Origin: Lysobacterales bacterium
GTDB lineage: Bacteria > Pseudomonadota > Gammaproteobacteria > Xanthomonadales > Rhodanobacteraceae
Direction: 5' to 3'
NCBI GenBank assembly: GCA_013298265.1
Contig: JAAFHE010000093.1
Coordinates: forward strand, 1 to 9,607
Length of the DNA stretch: 9,607 nucleotides
A model generated the notes under the pieces. That model did not search any database. It was not told the DNA's origin and saw only the letters and a list, made by a program, of their open reading frames with translations. This document shows, one piece after another, positions 1 to 9,351 of the stretch. The translations under genes and the position numbers were made by a program. Position 1 is the stretch's first letter. Each line of letters starts with the position of its first letter.

Positions 1-1
1 C

Positions 2-80
2 ATTCCCGCGTAGGCGGGAATCCAGTGACTTCAGACCTTTTCGCCCCAGCAGGACGCTGGATCCCCGCCTACGCGGGGAT
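2..80. repeat. Paired REP-like palindromes (BIME-like unit)
   Basis: Two inverted copies of a 24-base unit lie at 2-25 and 57-80 and match at all but two positions, with 31 bases between them. Each copy is itself a small palindrome (CCCGC...GCGGG around TAG or CTA). A pair of inverted palindromes between genes is the usual layout of bacterial REP/BIME elements. The left copy starts at the window edge, so the element may extend further. It lies 214 bases beyond the stop of the dihydropyrimidinase gene, outside any convincing coding region. Confidence 0.8.
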
Positions 81-294
81 GACGGGGCTTAAGTCAGTGC
101 CATTCGTGCCCGACATTGGTCGCAGCACCGCTTTGCGGGCCGCAGCGTGGCTGTGCAGGCCACGCCGATCCGGACCGCCGTGCAGCGCGCCGCCTTAGCC
201 CTCTCCCCCAAGCGCATTGACGCGCTCGGGAGAGAGGGAGTCACGGATGCAAAATTTTGCTTACTGATCGCAAAAAATAAACAACGCCTACAAA
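81..294. other. Intergenic tail downstream of dihydropyrimidinase
   Basis: I see no credible gene here. The open frames crossing this stretch lack a recognisable product and overlap repeats. Besides the hairpin at 199-238, the stretch contains a perfect 12-base palindrome, GCAAAATTTTGC, at 249-260. It also holds an AT-rich patch at about 247-297 that stands out against the GC-rich surroundings. Read on the minus strand, this patch gives a T-rich run directly after the dihydropyrimidinase stop. It could be part of a 3' end signal, but it is not a textbook intrinsic terminator. Confidence 0.5.
199..238 (-). repeat. Long hairpin after hydA; possible transcript end
   Basis: Arms at 199-215 and 222-238 form a 17-pair stem around a 6-base loop. 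As minus-strand RNA, the two imperfect positions become G-U wobbles and the stem is continuous. As plus-strand RNA they would be A-C mismatches. This polarity favours a role in the transcript that reads through hydA, 56 bases past its stop. No U-run follows, so a classic intrinsic terminator is not supported. A closely similar stem occurs inside the operon at 6274-6306, so this is probably a mobile-repeat hairpin that may also protect or end the mRNA. Confidence 0.6.
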
Positions 295-1970
<1,676 letters not shown>

Positions 1971-1997
1971 TTCGCCGTGCACGTCATGCCGCCCTGT

Positions 1998-3494
1998 TCA
2001 ATGCGGCTGAACCAGCGATTCACGCGAAACCACGCCACGCATCAGCACCGCATAGACGATCGCCGAAATGCCAAGCCCCGCGAACCACGCATAGGTATAG
2101 AGAATCTTGAACGCCTCCGGCACGCCCGCGAAGGACTGCGGAAAGGCCGCATGCAGGAACCCGGGCAGGTTCGGCAGCACGCCTGCCAGCAGCGCGATGA
2201 TCGCGGCCGGGTTCCAGCCGTTGCGGTAGGCGTAGATGCCGCGTTCCTCGAATAGCTGTTTCACGTCGAGCTGCGTGTTCCTGAGCACGTAGTAGTCGAC
2301 CAGCATGATGCCGGCGACCGGCCCGAGCAGCGCGGAATAACCGACGAGCCAGGTGAAAATGTATCCTTGTGTGCTTTCGAGAATCTTCCACGGCATCGCG
2401 AGCAGCGCGACGCCCGCGGTGATCAGGCCGCCGGTGCGGTAGGAGATGCGCTTGGGATTCAGGCTCGCGAAGTCGTAGGCCGGGCCGACGAGGTTGGCCG
2501 CGAGGTTGCAGCACATGGTGTCGAGCGTCAGCACCAGCAGCGCGAGGCCTACGCCGATGCCGGTGAAGCGGCTGGACAGATCCACCGGATCCCAGATCGC
2601 CTTGCCGTAGATCACGACCGTCGCCGAGGTCACGATGACCGACATCAGCGCGAGCAGGCCCATCGGAACCGGCAGGCCGATGGTCTGGCCGATGAGCTGG
2701 TCGCGCTGCGAGCGCGCGAAGCGGGTGAAGTCGGGGATGTTCAGCGCGAGCGTGGCCCAGAAACCGACCATCGCCGTCAGCGAGGGCCAGAACACTACCC
2801 AGAACAGACCGGCCTTCTCGCCGCCTTCGACGAATTTCGATGGCATCGACATCATGCTGCCGAAGCCGCCGGCATGGCTCAGCGCCCAGCCGACGAGGAA
2901 CAGGCACATGACGATCTTGATCGGCGCGGACACGGTTTCCAGCCAGCGGATCGAGTCCGTGCCGTGTACGACGAAGTAGAGCTGCAGCGCCCAGAACGCG
3001 AGGAAGCAGACAAACTGTCCGGCGTTGATGCCGAGCAGCGGCAGCACATCGGACTGCAATGCGTTGCCGGTGATGATGTTGAGCAGCGTGTACATGGCCA
3101 GGCCGCCGAACCAGGTCTGGATGCCGTACCAGCCGCAGGCGACGACCGCGCGCAGCAGCGCCGGCAGCTTGGCACCCTGCGTGCCGAAGGACGAGCGCAC
3201 CAGCACCGCATACGGGATGCCGTACTTGGTACCGGCGTGACCGATCAGCAGCATCGGCACGAGCACGATGGCGTTGCCGAGCAGCACCGTCGTCACCGCC
3301 TGCCACGGCGACATGCCCTGGTCGATCAGCCCCGCCGCGAGCGTATACGACGGGATGCACATGACCATCCCGACCCAGAGCGCCGCAAAGTGATACCAGG
3401 TCCAGGTGCGCTGGGCCGCAGTGGTCGGCGCCAGGTCGGCGTTGTACAGGTCGCCTTGCGAGACGTTCGTGTCGCTCGCGGGTGTTGCGCTCAT
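1998..3494 (-). CDS. NCS1-family nucleobase/hydantoin permease
   Basis: This is an inner-membrane secondary transporter of the nucleobase:cation symporter-1 family, expected to import uracil/thymine or a related ring such as hydantoin or allantoin. The product has 498 residues with about 12 hydrophobic segments, starting near residue 32 and ending near 487. Substrate-site positions known from Mhp1 are recognisable: W122 and Q126 (GWYGIQTW), W246 (GFWATLALNIPDF), and N330 and N334 (CCNLAANLVGPAYDF). Their spacing matches W117/Q121, W220 and N314/N318 of Mhp1 as I recall them. The ATG at 3494 is preceded by GGAG at 6 bases. It lies 62 bases after preA. The genes around it point to a pyrimidine, but the sequence alone cannot separate uracil from hydantoin or allantoin as substrate. 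Confidence 0.92.
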   Translation of the reverse strand: MSATPASDTNVSQGDLYNADLAPTTAAQRTWTWYHFAALWVGMVMCIPSYTLAAGLIDQGMSPWQAVTTVLLGNAIVLVPMLLIGHAGTKYGIPYAVLVRSSFGTQGAKLPALLRAVVACGWYGIQTWFGGLAMYTLLNIITGNALQSDVLPLLGINAGQFVCFLAFWALQLYFVVHGTDSIRWLETVSAPIKIVMCLFLVGWALSHAGGFGSMMSMPSKFVEGGEKAGLFWVVFWPSLTAMVGFWATLALNIPDFTRFARSQRDQLIGQTIGLPVPMGLLALMSVIVTSATVVIYGKAIWDPVDLSSRFTGIGVGLALLVLTLDTMCCNLAANLVGPAYDFASLNPKRISYRTGGLITAGVALLAMPWKILESTQGYIFTWLVGYSALLGPVAGIMLVDYYVLRNTQLDVKQLFEERGIYAYRNGWNPAAIIALLAGVLPNLPGFLHAAFPQSFAGVPEAFKILYTYAWFAGLGISAIVYAVLMRGVVSRESLVQPH

Positions 3495-3556
3495 CGACGG
3501 CTCCGGGGCGGTTGGTCTGACGGACGGCTGAGGTTACGGTTTCGCGCTGCCCTGCG

Positions 3557-4828
3557 CTACGCCGTTTCCTTGACCCGGCCCGGGTTGTTCTCGTGCGTGG
3601 TCCAGTTGGCGTAGCCGCCCTCGTCGACGCGCACCATGCTGATGCAGTTGTCGACCGGACACACATGCATGCACAGGTTGCAGCCGACACATTCCCCGTT
3701 GATCACCTCGAAGTGCCGCTTGCCGTCCTTTTCCTTGACGATAGCCTGGTGCGCGGTGTCCTCGCAGGCGATGTGGCAAAGGCCGCACTTGATGCATTTG
3801 TCCTGGTCGATCAGCGCCTTGATGTCGTACTTGAGGTTGAGGAACTTCCAGTCGGTGACGTTGGGCACGGCGCGGCCGCGGAAGTCCTCTAGCGTGCGGT
3901 AGCCCTTCTCGTCCATCCAGTTCGACAGTCCCGAGATCATGTCGTCGACGATGCGGAATCCGTAGTGCATGGCGGCGGTGCAGACCTGCACGTTGCCGGC
4001 GCCCAGGGCCATGAACTCGGCCGCGTCGCGCCAGGTACCGATGCCGCCTATCGCGGAGATCGGCAGGTTCCGCGTCTCGCTGTCGCGCGCGATCTCGGCG
4101 ACCATGTTCAGCGCGATCGGCTTGACCGCCGGCCCGCAGTAGCCGCCGTGCGTGCCCTTGCCGTCGACGGTCGGCGTCGGCGCCATGATGTCCAGATCGA
4201 CCGAGACGATGGAGTTGATCGTATTGATCAGCGACACCGCGTCGGCGCCGCCGCGGAATGCGGCGCGCGCCGAGTGGCGTATGTCGGTGATGTTCGGTGT
4301 GAGCTTCACGATGCAGGGCAGGCGCGAGTGCTGCTTGACCCAGCGCGCGACCTGTTCGACGTATTCGGGCACCTGGCCGACGGCCGAGCCCATGCCGCGC
4401 TCGGACATGCCGTGCGGGCAGCCGAAGTTGAGTTCGACCGCATCGCAGCCGGTGTCTTCCACCATGGGAAGAATGTACTTCCACGACTCCTCGTCGCAGG
4501 GCACCATCAGCGAGACGATCATGGCGCGGTCGGGCCAGTCGCGCTTGACCTGGCGGATCTCGTCGAGATTTACCTGCAGCGGACGGTCGGTGATGAGCTC
4601 GATGTTGTTGAGGCCGGCGATGCGCTGGCCGTTCCATTGCACCGCACCGTAGCGCGAACTCACGTTGACGACATGCGGGTCGAGGCCAAGCGTCTTCCAG
4701 ACCACGCCGCCCCAGCCCGCTTCGAACGCGCGGTTGACGTTGTAGGCCTTGTCGGTCGGCGGCGCGGAGGCGAGCCAGAACGGATTCGGCGAACGCACGC
4801 CGACGAAGGTGTTGCGCAGGTCCGCCAT
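3557..4828 (-). CDS. preA: NAD-dependent dihydropyrimidine dehydrogenase subunit PreA
   Basis: PreA is the catalytic subunit that, with PreT, reduces uracil or thymine to the dihydro form. The 423-residue product has an FMN-binding TIM barrel resembling dihydroorotate dehydrogenase (about 1-325): WKTLG near 44-48, ELNFGCPHG at 132-140, KLTPN at 175-179 and IGGIGTW at 260-266. It ends with a two-[4Fe-4S] ferredoxin module (C345, C348, C351, C355; C380, C383, C386, C390). The position matching the catalytic-loop cysteine of mammalian dihydropyrimidine dehydrogenase is V150 (GMGSAVGQVPE). From memory, E. coli PreA also has valine there. I chose the ATG at 4828 because the alignment begins at MADLRNTFVG and GGAG sits upstream inside the end of preT. 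Only one base separates the preT stop from this start, so translational coupling is likely. The stop codon is TAG. Confidence 0.96.
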   Translation of the reverse strand: MADLRNTFVGVRSPNPFWLASAPPTDKAYNVNRAFEAGWGGVVWKTLGLDPHVVNVSSRYGAVQWNGQRIAGLNNIELITDRPLQVNLDEIRQVKRDWPDRAMIVSLMVPCDEESWKYILPMVEDTGCDAVELNFGCPHGMSERGMGSAVGQVPEYVEQVARWVKQHSRLPCIVKLTPNITDIRHSARAAFRGGADAVSLINTINSIVSVDLDIMAPTPTVDGKGTHGGYCGPAVKPIALNMVAEIARDSETRNLPISAIGGIGTWRDAAEFMALGAGNVQVCTAAMHYGFRIVDDMISGLSNWMDEKGYRTLEDFRGRAVPNVTDWKFLNLKYDIKALIDQDKCIKCGLCHIACEDTAHQAIVKEKDGKRHFEVINGECVGCNLCMHVCPVDNCISMVRVDEGGYANWTTHENNPGRVKETA

Positions 4829-4829
4829 C

Positions 4830-6197
4830 TCAGTTCTCCGCGTTTGCGTGGGTGCCCAGGCGCGCATGGATCGCGCGCGCCGCGCGCTTGCCGTCTTCGA
4901 CCGCCTGTACCGTGAGGTCCACCTTGCTGCCGACACAGTCACCGCCGGCCCAGACGCCGCGTACCGAGGTCTCGAATTCGGCGTTGACGACGATGCGGCC
5001 GTGGCTGGTTTCCACCACGGCACTGCCCTCGCCGTTCGCGCGCGGCGCGAGCAGCACCTGGCCGATGGCCTTGAGCACGCTGTCGGCCGGCAGGCTCAGG
5101 AACTCACCGGTGCCGAGCAGGCGGCCGGACTCGTCGAGCTGGGTGTATTCGAATTCAATCGCGGCCACGGCGCCGTCACCGAGGATGCGGCGTGGCTGCG
5201 CCCATTCGATCACGTTCACGCCCTGGGTCTTGGCGAACTCCTGCTCGGCCCAGGTCGCGCTCATGCTGCGGCTGCCGCGGCGATAGACCAGGGTCACCGA
5301 TTCGGCACCGAGCTTGCGGCTCTGCACTGCTGCGTCGATCGCGGTATTGCCACCGCCGATCACGACGACGCGGCGGCCGACCGGCAGTTGCGCAAGATCG
5401 TCGCACTGGCGCAGGTCGGCGATGAAGTCGACCGCGTTGCGCACGCCCGCCAGTTGTTCGCCCTCGATGCCGAGCGCGTTGACGCCGGACAGGCCCAGTC
5501 CGAGGAATACCGCGTCGTAATCGCGGCGCAGATCGGAAAGATGCAGGTTTTCGCCGAGCGCCCGGTTGCCTTCCCAGGCGATGCCACCGATGCCGAGCAG
5601 CCACTGAATCTCGCGCGCGGCGAAATCGAGCACCTTGTATTCGGCGATGCCGTATTCGTTGAGACCGCCCGGCTTGGGCTTGGCATCGAAGATCGTGACC
5701 TCGTGGCCGGCGCGCGCGAGCGCATGTGCACAGGACAATCCGGCAGGACCTGCACCGACAACGGCAACGCGCTTGCCACTGGCCGGTGCGCGGTCGAACA
5801 GCACCGCGTCGCTGTCGAACACCCAGTCGGTCGCGTAGCGCTGCAGCGCGCCGATCTGCACCGGCTGCGATTCCGCCGTGTTGCGCACGCAACTGCCCTC
5901 ACAGAGGATCTCGGTCGGACAGACCCGCGCACACATGCCGCCGAGCACATTCGCCCCGAGGATGTCCTGCGCCGCACCGCGCAGATTGTCGGTCGTGATG
6001 CGGCGGATAAAGCTCGGGATGTCGATGCCGGTCGGACAGGCCTGGATGCACGGCGCGTCGTAGCAGAAATAGCAGCGCTGTGCAGCGATCAGCGCGGCCT
6101 GGCGATCGAGGGGCGGCGAGACGTCATCGAAATTCTGCGCCAGCGTGGCGGCCGGCAGACGCGCGGCGGCGATGTCGGCGGTGTCTTTGCGGGGCAT
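4830..6197 (-). CDS. preT: NAD-dependent dihydropyrimidine dehydrogenase subunit PreT
   Basis: PreT is the flavin/iron-sulfur subunit that takes electrons from NAD(P)H and passes them to PreA. It corresponds to the N-terminal half of eukaryotic dihydropyrimidine dehydrogenase and to the glutamate synthase small-subunit family. In the 455-residue product, an N-terminal [4Fe-4S] domain has C42, C45, C50, C54 and C89, C93, C99, C103. The second cluster probably also uses a glutamine near Q119 (GALQRYA), as in the mammalian enzyme. An FAD-binding GAGPAGL lies at 148-154, a pyridine-nucleotide fold (VVVIGGGNTAIDAA) at 277-290, and the closing flavin motif GVWAGGDC at 414-421. The ATG at 6197 has AGGAG at 5 bases. 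The frame stays open upstream, but that part overlaps the neighbouring gene in another frame and is not PreT-like. It follows the broken amidohydrolase by 121 bases and runs directly into preA. Confidence 0.96.
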   Translation of the reverse strand: MPRKDTADIAAARLPAATLAQNFDDVSPPLDRQAALIAAQRCYFCYDAPCIQACPTGIDIPSFIRRITTDNLRGAAQDILGANVLGGMCARVCPTEILCEGSCVRNTAESQPVQIGALQRYATDWVFDSDAVLFDRAPASGKRVAVVGAGPAGLSCAHALARAGHEVTIFDAKPKPGGLNEYGIAEYKVLDFAAREIQWLLGIGGIAWEGNRALGENLHLSDLRRDYDAVFLGLGLSGVNALGIEGEQLAGVRNAVDFIADLRQCDDLAQLPVGRRVVVIGGGNTAIDAAVQSRKLGAESVTLVYRRGSRSMSATWAEQEFAKTQGVNVIEWAQPRRILGDGAVAAIEFEYTQLDESGRLLGTGEFLSLPADSVLKAIGQVLLAPRANGEGSAVVETSHGRIVVNAEFETSVRGVWAGGDCVGSKVDLTVQAVEDGKRAARAIHARLGTHANAEN

Positions 6198-6273
6198 TCG
6201 GGCTCCTGGGTTTGGTGCGGTTGCCTGGGAGTGCTGGGCTCTCTCGGGTCTTGGGCGAGAGCGTGTTCTTGAG

Positions 6274-6306
6274 CCCTCTCCCCCGCGTTTGCGCGGGGGG
6301 AGAGGG
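6274..6306. repeat. CCCTCTCC-type hairpin between amidohydrolase and preT
   Basis: Arms at 6274-6287 and 6292-6306 make a roughly 14-pair GC-rich stem with a single bulged G and a 4-base loop. The outer arms (CCCTCTCCCCC and GGGGGAGAGGG) nearly repeat those of the hairpin at 199-238, so both belong to one repeat family. It lies in the 121-base gap, 12 bases past the amidohydrolase stop codon in transcription order. No U-run follows on the minus strand, so strong termination is not predicted. It could stabilise the upstream message or reduce expression of downstream genes. Confidence 0.65.
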
Positions 6307-6318
6307 CGTTTGCAGCGA

Positions 6319-7578
6319 TCAGCTCTGCGCGCGCTCGAGCATCGCATGCAGCAGCACATTCGCGCCGGCTTCGATCCATTCCGGCGTCGCGTCCTCGATC
6401 TCGTTGTGGCTGATGCCGCCGATGCAGGGCACGAAGACCATGCTCGTCGGCGCGACTTTCGCGAGATAGCAGGCGTCGTGGCCGGCGCCGGAGACGATGT
6501 CGCGGTGCGAGTAGCCGAACTTCTGCGCACCGGCGCGTACCGAGGCGACACAGTCGGCGTCGAAGGCGACCGGCGCGTAGTAGAAGATCTGCTCAAGCGA
6601 CGTCACCTCGACGGCTGCCTCGCGCGCTGCCACGGCGATGCCGGCGCGCAGGTCGGCGTCCATCTGCGAGAGCACCGCGTCTTCCGGATGGCGGATATCG
6701 ACGGTGAAGAACACGCGGCCCGGAATCACGTTGCGCGAATTCGGATGCACCTGCAGCATGCCGACGGTCGCGCAGGCGTAGGGCGCGTATTTGTGGCCGA
6801 TCGCGTTGACGAGCTGGATGACTTTCGCCGCGCCGAGCAGTGCATCGCGGCGGCGAGGCATCGGCGTCGGGCCCGCATGCGATTCCTGGCCGGTGAACAC
6901 GACCTCGTACCAACGCTGGCCCTGCGCCGCGTGTACGACGCCGATGGTCGTGCCTTCGGCTTCGAGGATAGGTCCCTGCTCGATAGGCAGCTCAAACGCC
7001 GCGTGGATAGCCCGGCCGCCGACGGGCTGGTCGCCGGCATAGCCGATGCGCGCGAGTTCCTCGCCCATGGTCTAGCCGTCGACATCGGCGCGCGAAAGGC
7101 CGTAGTCGAGCGAAAACACGCCGGCGAACACGCCCGAAGACACCATCGCCGGTGCGAAGCGCGAGCCCTCTTCGTTGGTCCAGATCACGACTTCGATCGC
7201 GCGCCGCGTCGTGATGCCGTGGTCGTTGAGGCTGCGGATCACTTCGAGCCCGCCGAGCACGCCGTAGATACCGTCGAACCTGCCGCCGGTAGGCTGCGAG
7301 TCCGCATGCGAGCCGGTAATGACCGGCGCGAGGCTGTCGTCGCTGCCGGCGCGGCGCGCGAACACATTACCCATCCTGTCCACACTGATCGTGCAGCCCG
7401 CCTCCTTGGCCCAACGCACGAACAGGTCGCGGCCCTGCTTGTCGAGGTCGGTCAGCGCGAGGCGGCAGACGCCGCCCTTCGGCGTCGCGCCGATCCGCGC
7501 CATTTCCATAAGGCTGTCCCAGAGGCGGGAGCCGTTGATGTGAAGCCGTTTGGCGGAGTGCTGGAGCGCAGCGTTCAT
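6319..7578 (-). pseudogene. M20-family N-carbamoyl-beta-alanine amidohydrolase, interrupted by amber codon
   Basis: The intact family (allantoate amidohydrolase, HyuC carbamoylase, beta-ureidopropionase) removes the carbamoyl group from N-carbamoyl (beta-)amino acids. Here it should supply beta-alanine. The single frame spans 420 codons, but codon 169 is TAG (7072-7074), leaving pieces of 168 and 249 residues. Visible zinc-site residues are H91 (GSHADSQPTGG), D102 (RFDGIYGV), E137 (WTNEEGSRF) and H391 (GGISHNEIED). The fourth ligand, expected as His in the ELHIEQG motif, is P198 (ELPIEQGPILE). H234 in GQESHAGPTPM remains. Ligand spacing matches the L-carbamoylase numbering I recall (87, 98, 133, 194, 386), so P198 sits exactly on the lost ligand. 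The ATG at 7578 has no clear Shine-Dalgarno, and repeats reach to within 15 bases of it. An ATG at 7068, two codons past the stop, could restart the second piece. It is most likely a decaying gene; sequencing error, a split enzyme or amber suppression are alternatives. Confidence 0.85.
7072..7074 (-). other. In-frame amber (TAG) codon inside the amidohydrolase
   Basis: Plus-strand CTA at 7072-7074 reads TAG in the amidohydrolase frame. It falls between LSRADVDG and TMGEELARIGY, and the family alignment continues unbroken on both sides, so this is a substitution and not a frameshift. A single change from AAG, CAG or GAG would create it. The ATG at 7066-7068 is the next start option, without a strong ribosome-binding sequence before it. 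Confidence 0.9.
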
Positions 7579-7592
7579 GGCGGCGTCGATCC

Positions 7593-7723
7593 GGATGAGA
7601 AGTGGCAAGGAAAAGAGACAAGAGGAGTGAGAAACGAGTAAGGGCGGATGGAGAGTGGCAAGGAATAAAAAGAGAGCCGGCACGCTTTTACTCTTTCCTC
7701 ACTCCTCTCCCTTCTTTCCTCGC
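7593..7723. repeat. Direct and inverted repeat patch between mmsA and amidohydrolase
   Basis: This 131-base stretch fills nearly the whole gap. A 20-base direct repeat ending AGTGGCAAGGAA occurs at 7593-7612 and 7646-7665 with two or three differences. An inverted repeat pairs 7621-7646 with 7683-7708, including 11 perfect pairs (AGAGGAGTGAG) and about 22 matches of 26. The plus strand is purine-rich on the left and pyrimidine-rich on the right. Read as minus-strand RNA, AAAGAG and CTCTTT flank GCCGGC and a short U-run follows, so weak termination after mmsA is conceivable. The patch ends only 15 bases from the amidohydrolase start and may have displaced its original leader. Confidence 0.6.
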
Positions 7724-9226
<1,503 letters not shown>

Positions 9227-9250
9227 GGGGTCTCCTTCGGAGCGGGAATG

Positions 9251-9346
9251 GGGAATCGGGAGTCGGGAATCGTCAAAGCGGGCCGAGGTACTTTGCGGAG
9301 CAGGGCTGCACGCATTGCGCTCTACGATTCCCGATTCCCGATTCCC
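9251..9346. repeat. GGGAATCG-type inverted repeat
   Basis: Arms at 9251-9273 and 9324-9346 are inverted copies of a 23-base stretch built from tandem GGGAATCG units, matching at 22 of 23 positions, with 50 bases between. The left arm is preceded by a further partial unit at 9244-9250. It occupies the gap between the aminotransferase stop and the mmsA ribosome-binding site. As RNA it would form a long stem, which could stabilise the upstream message or partly terminate transcription. This repeat style is one I associate with Xanthomonadales intergenic regions; that attribution is from memory. Confidence 0.75.
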
Positions 9347-9351
9347 AGCCG

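Noticed and set aside
199..238. Classic intrinsic terminator after hydA
   Set aside because: The stem is strong but no U-run follows on the minus strand, and a sister copy lies within the operon, so I list it as a repeat hairpin only.
7072..7074. TAG reassigned to an amino acid throughout this genome
   Set aside because: preA ends with TAG at its natural C-terminus and the amidohydrolase also lacks a zinc ligand. Decay explains both the stop and the substitution, while recoding explains only the stop.
7579..7683. Signal peptide or extended N-terminus for the amidohydrolase (ATG at 7683)
   Set aside because: The hydrophobic-looking extension is translated repeat sequence. The enzyme family is cytosolic and its alignment begins near the ATG at 7578.
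7593..7723. CRISPR array or regulatory tandem operator
   Set aside because: Only two direct copies are present, with two or three differences, and the unit also contains inverted arms. There is no regular spacer pattern.
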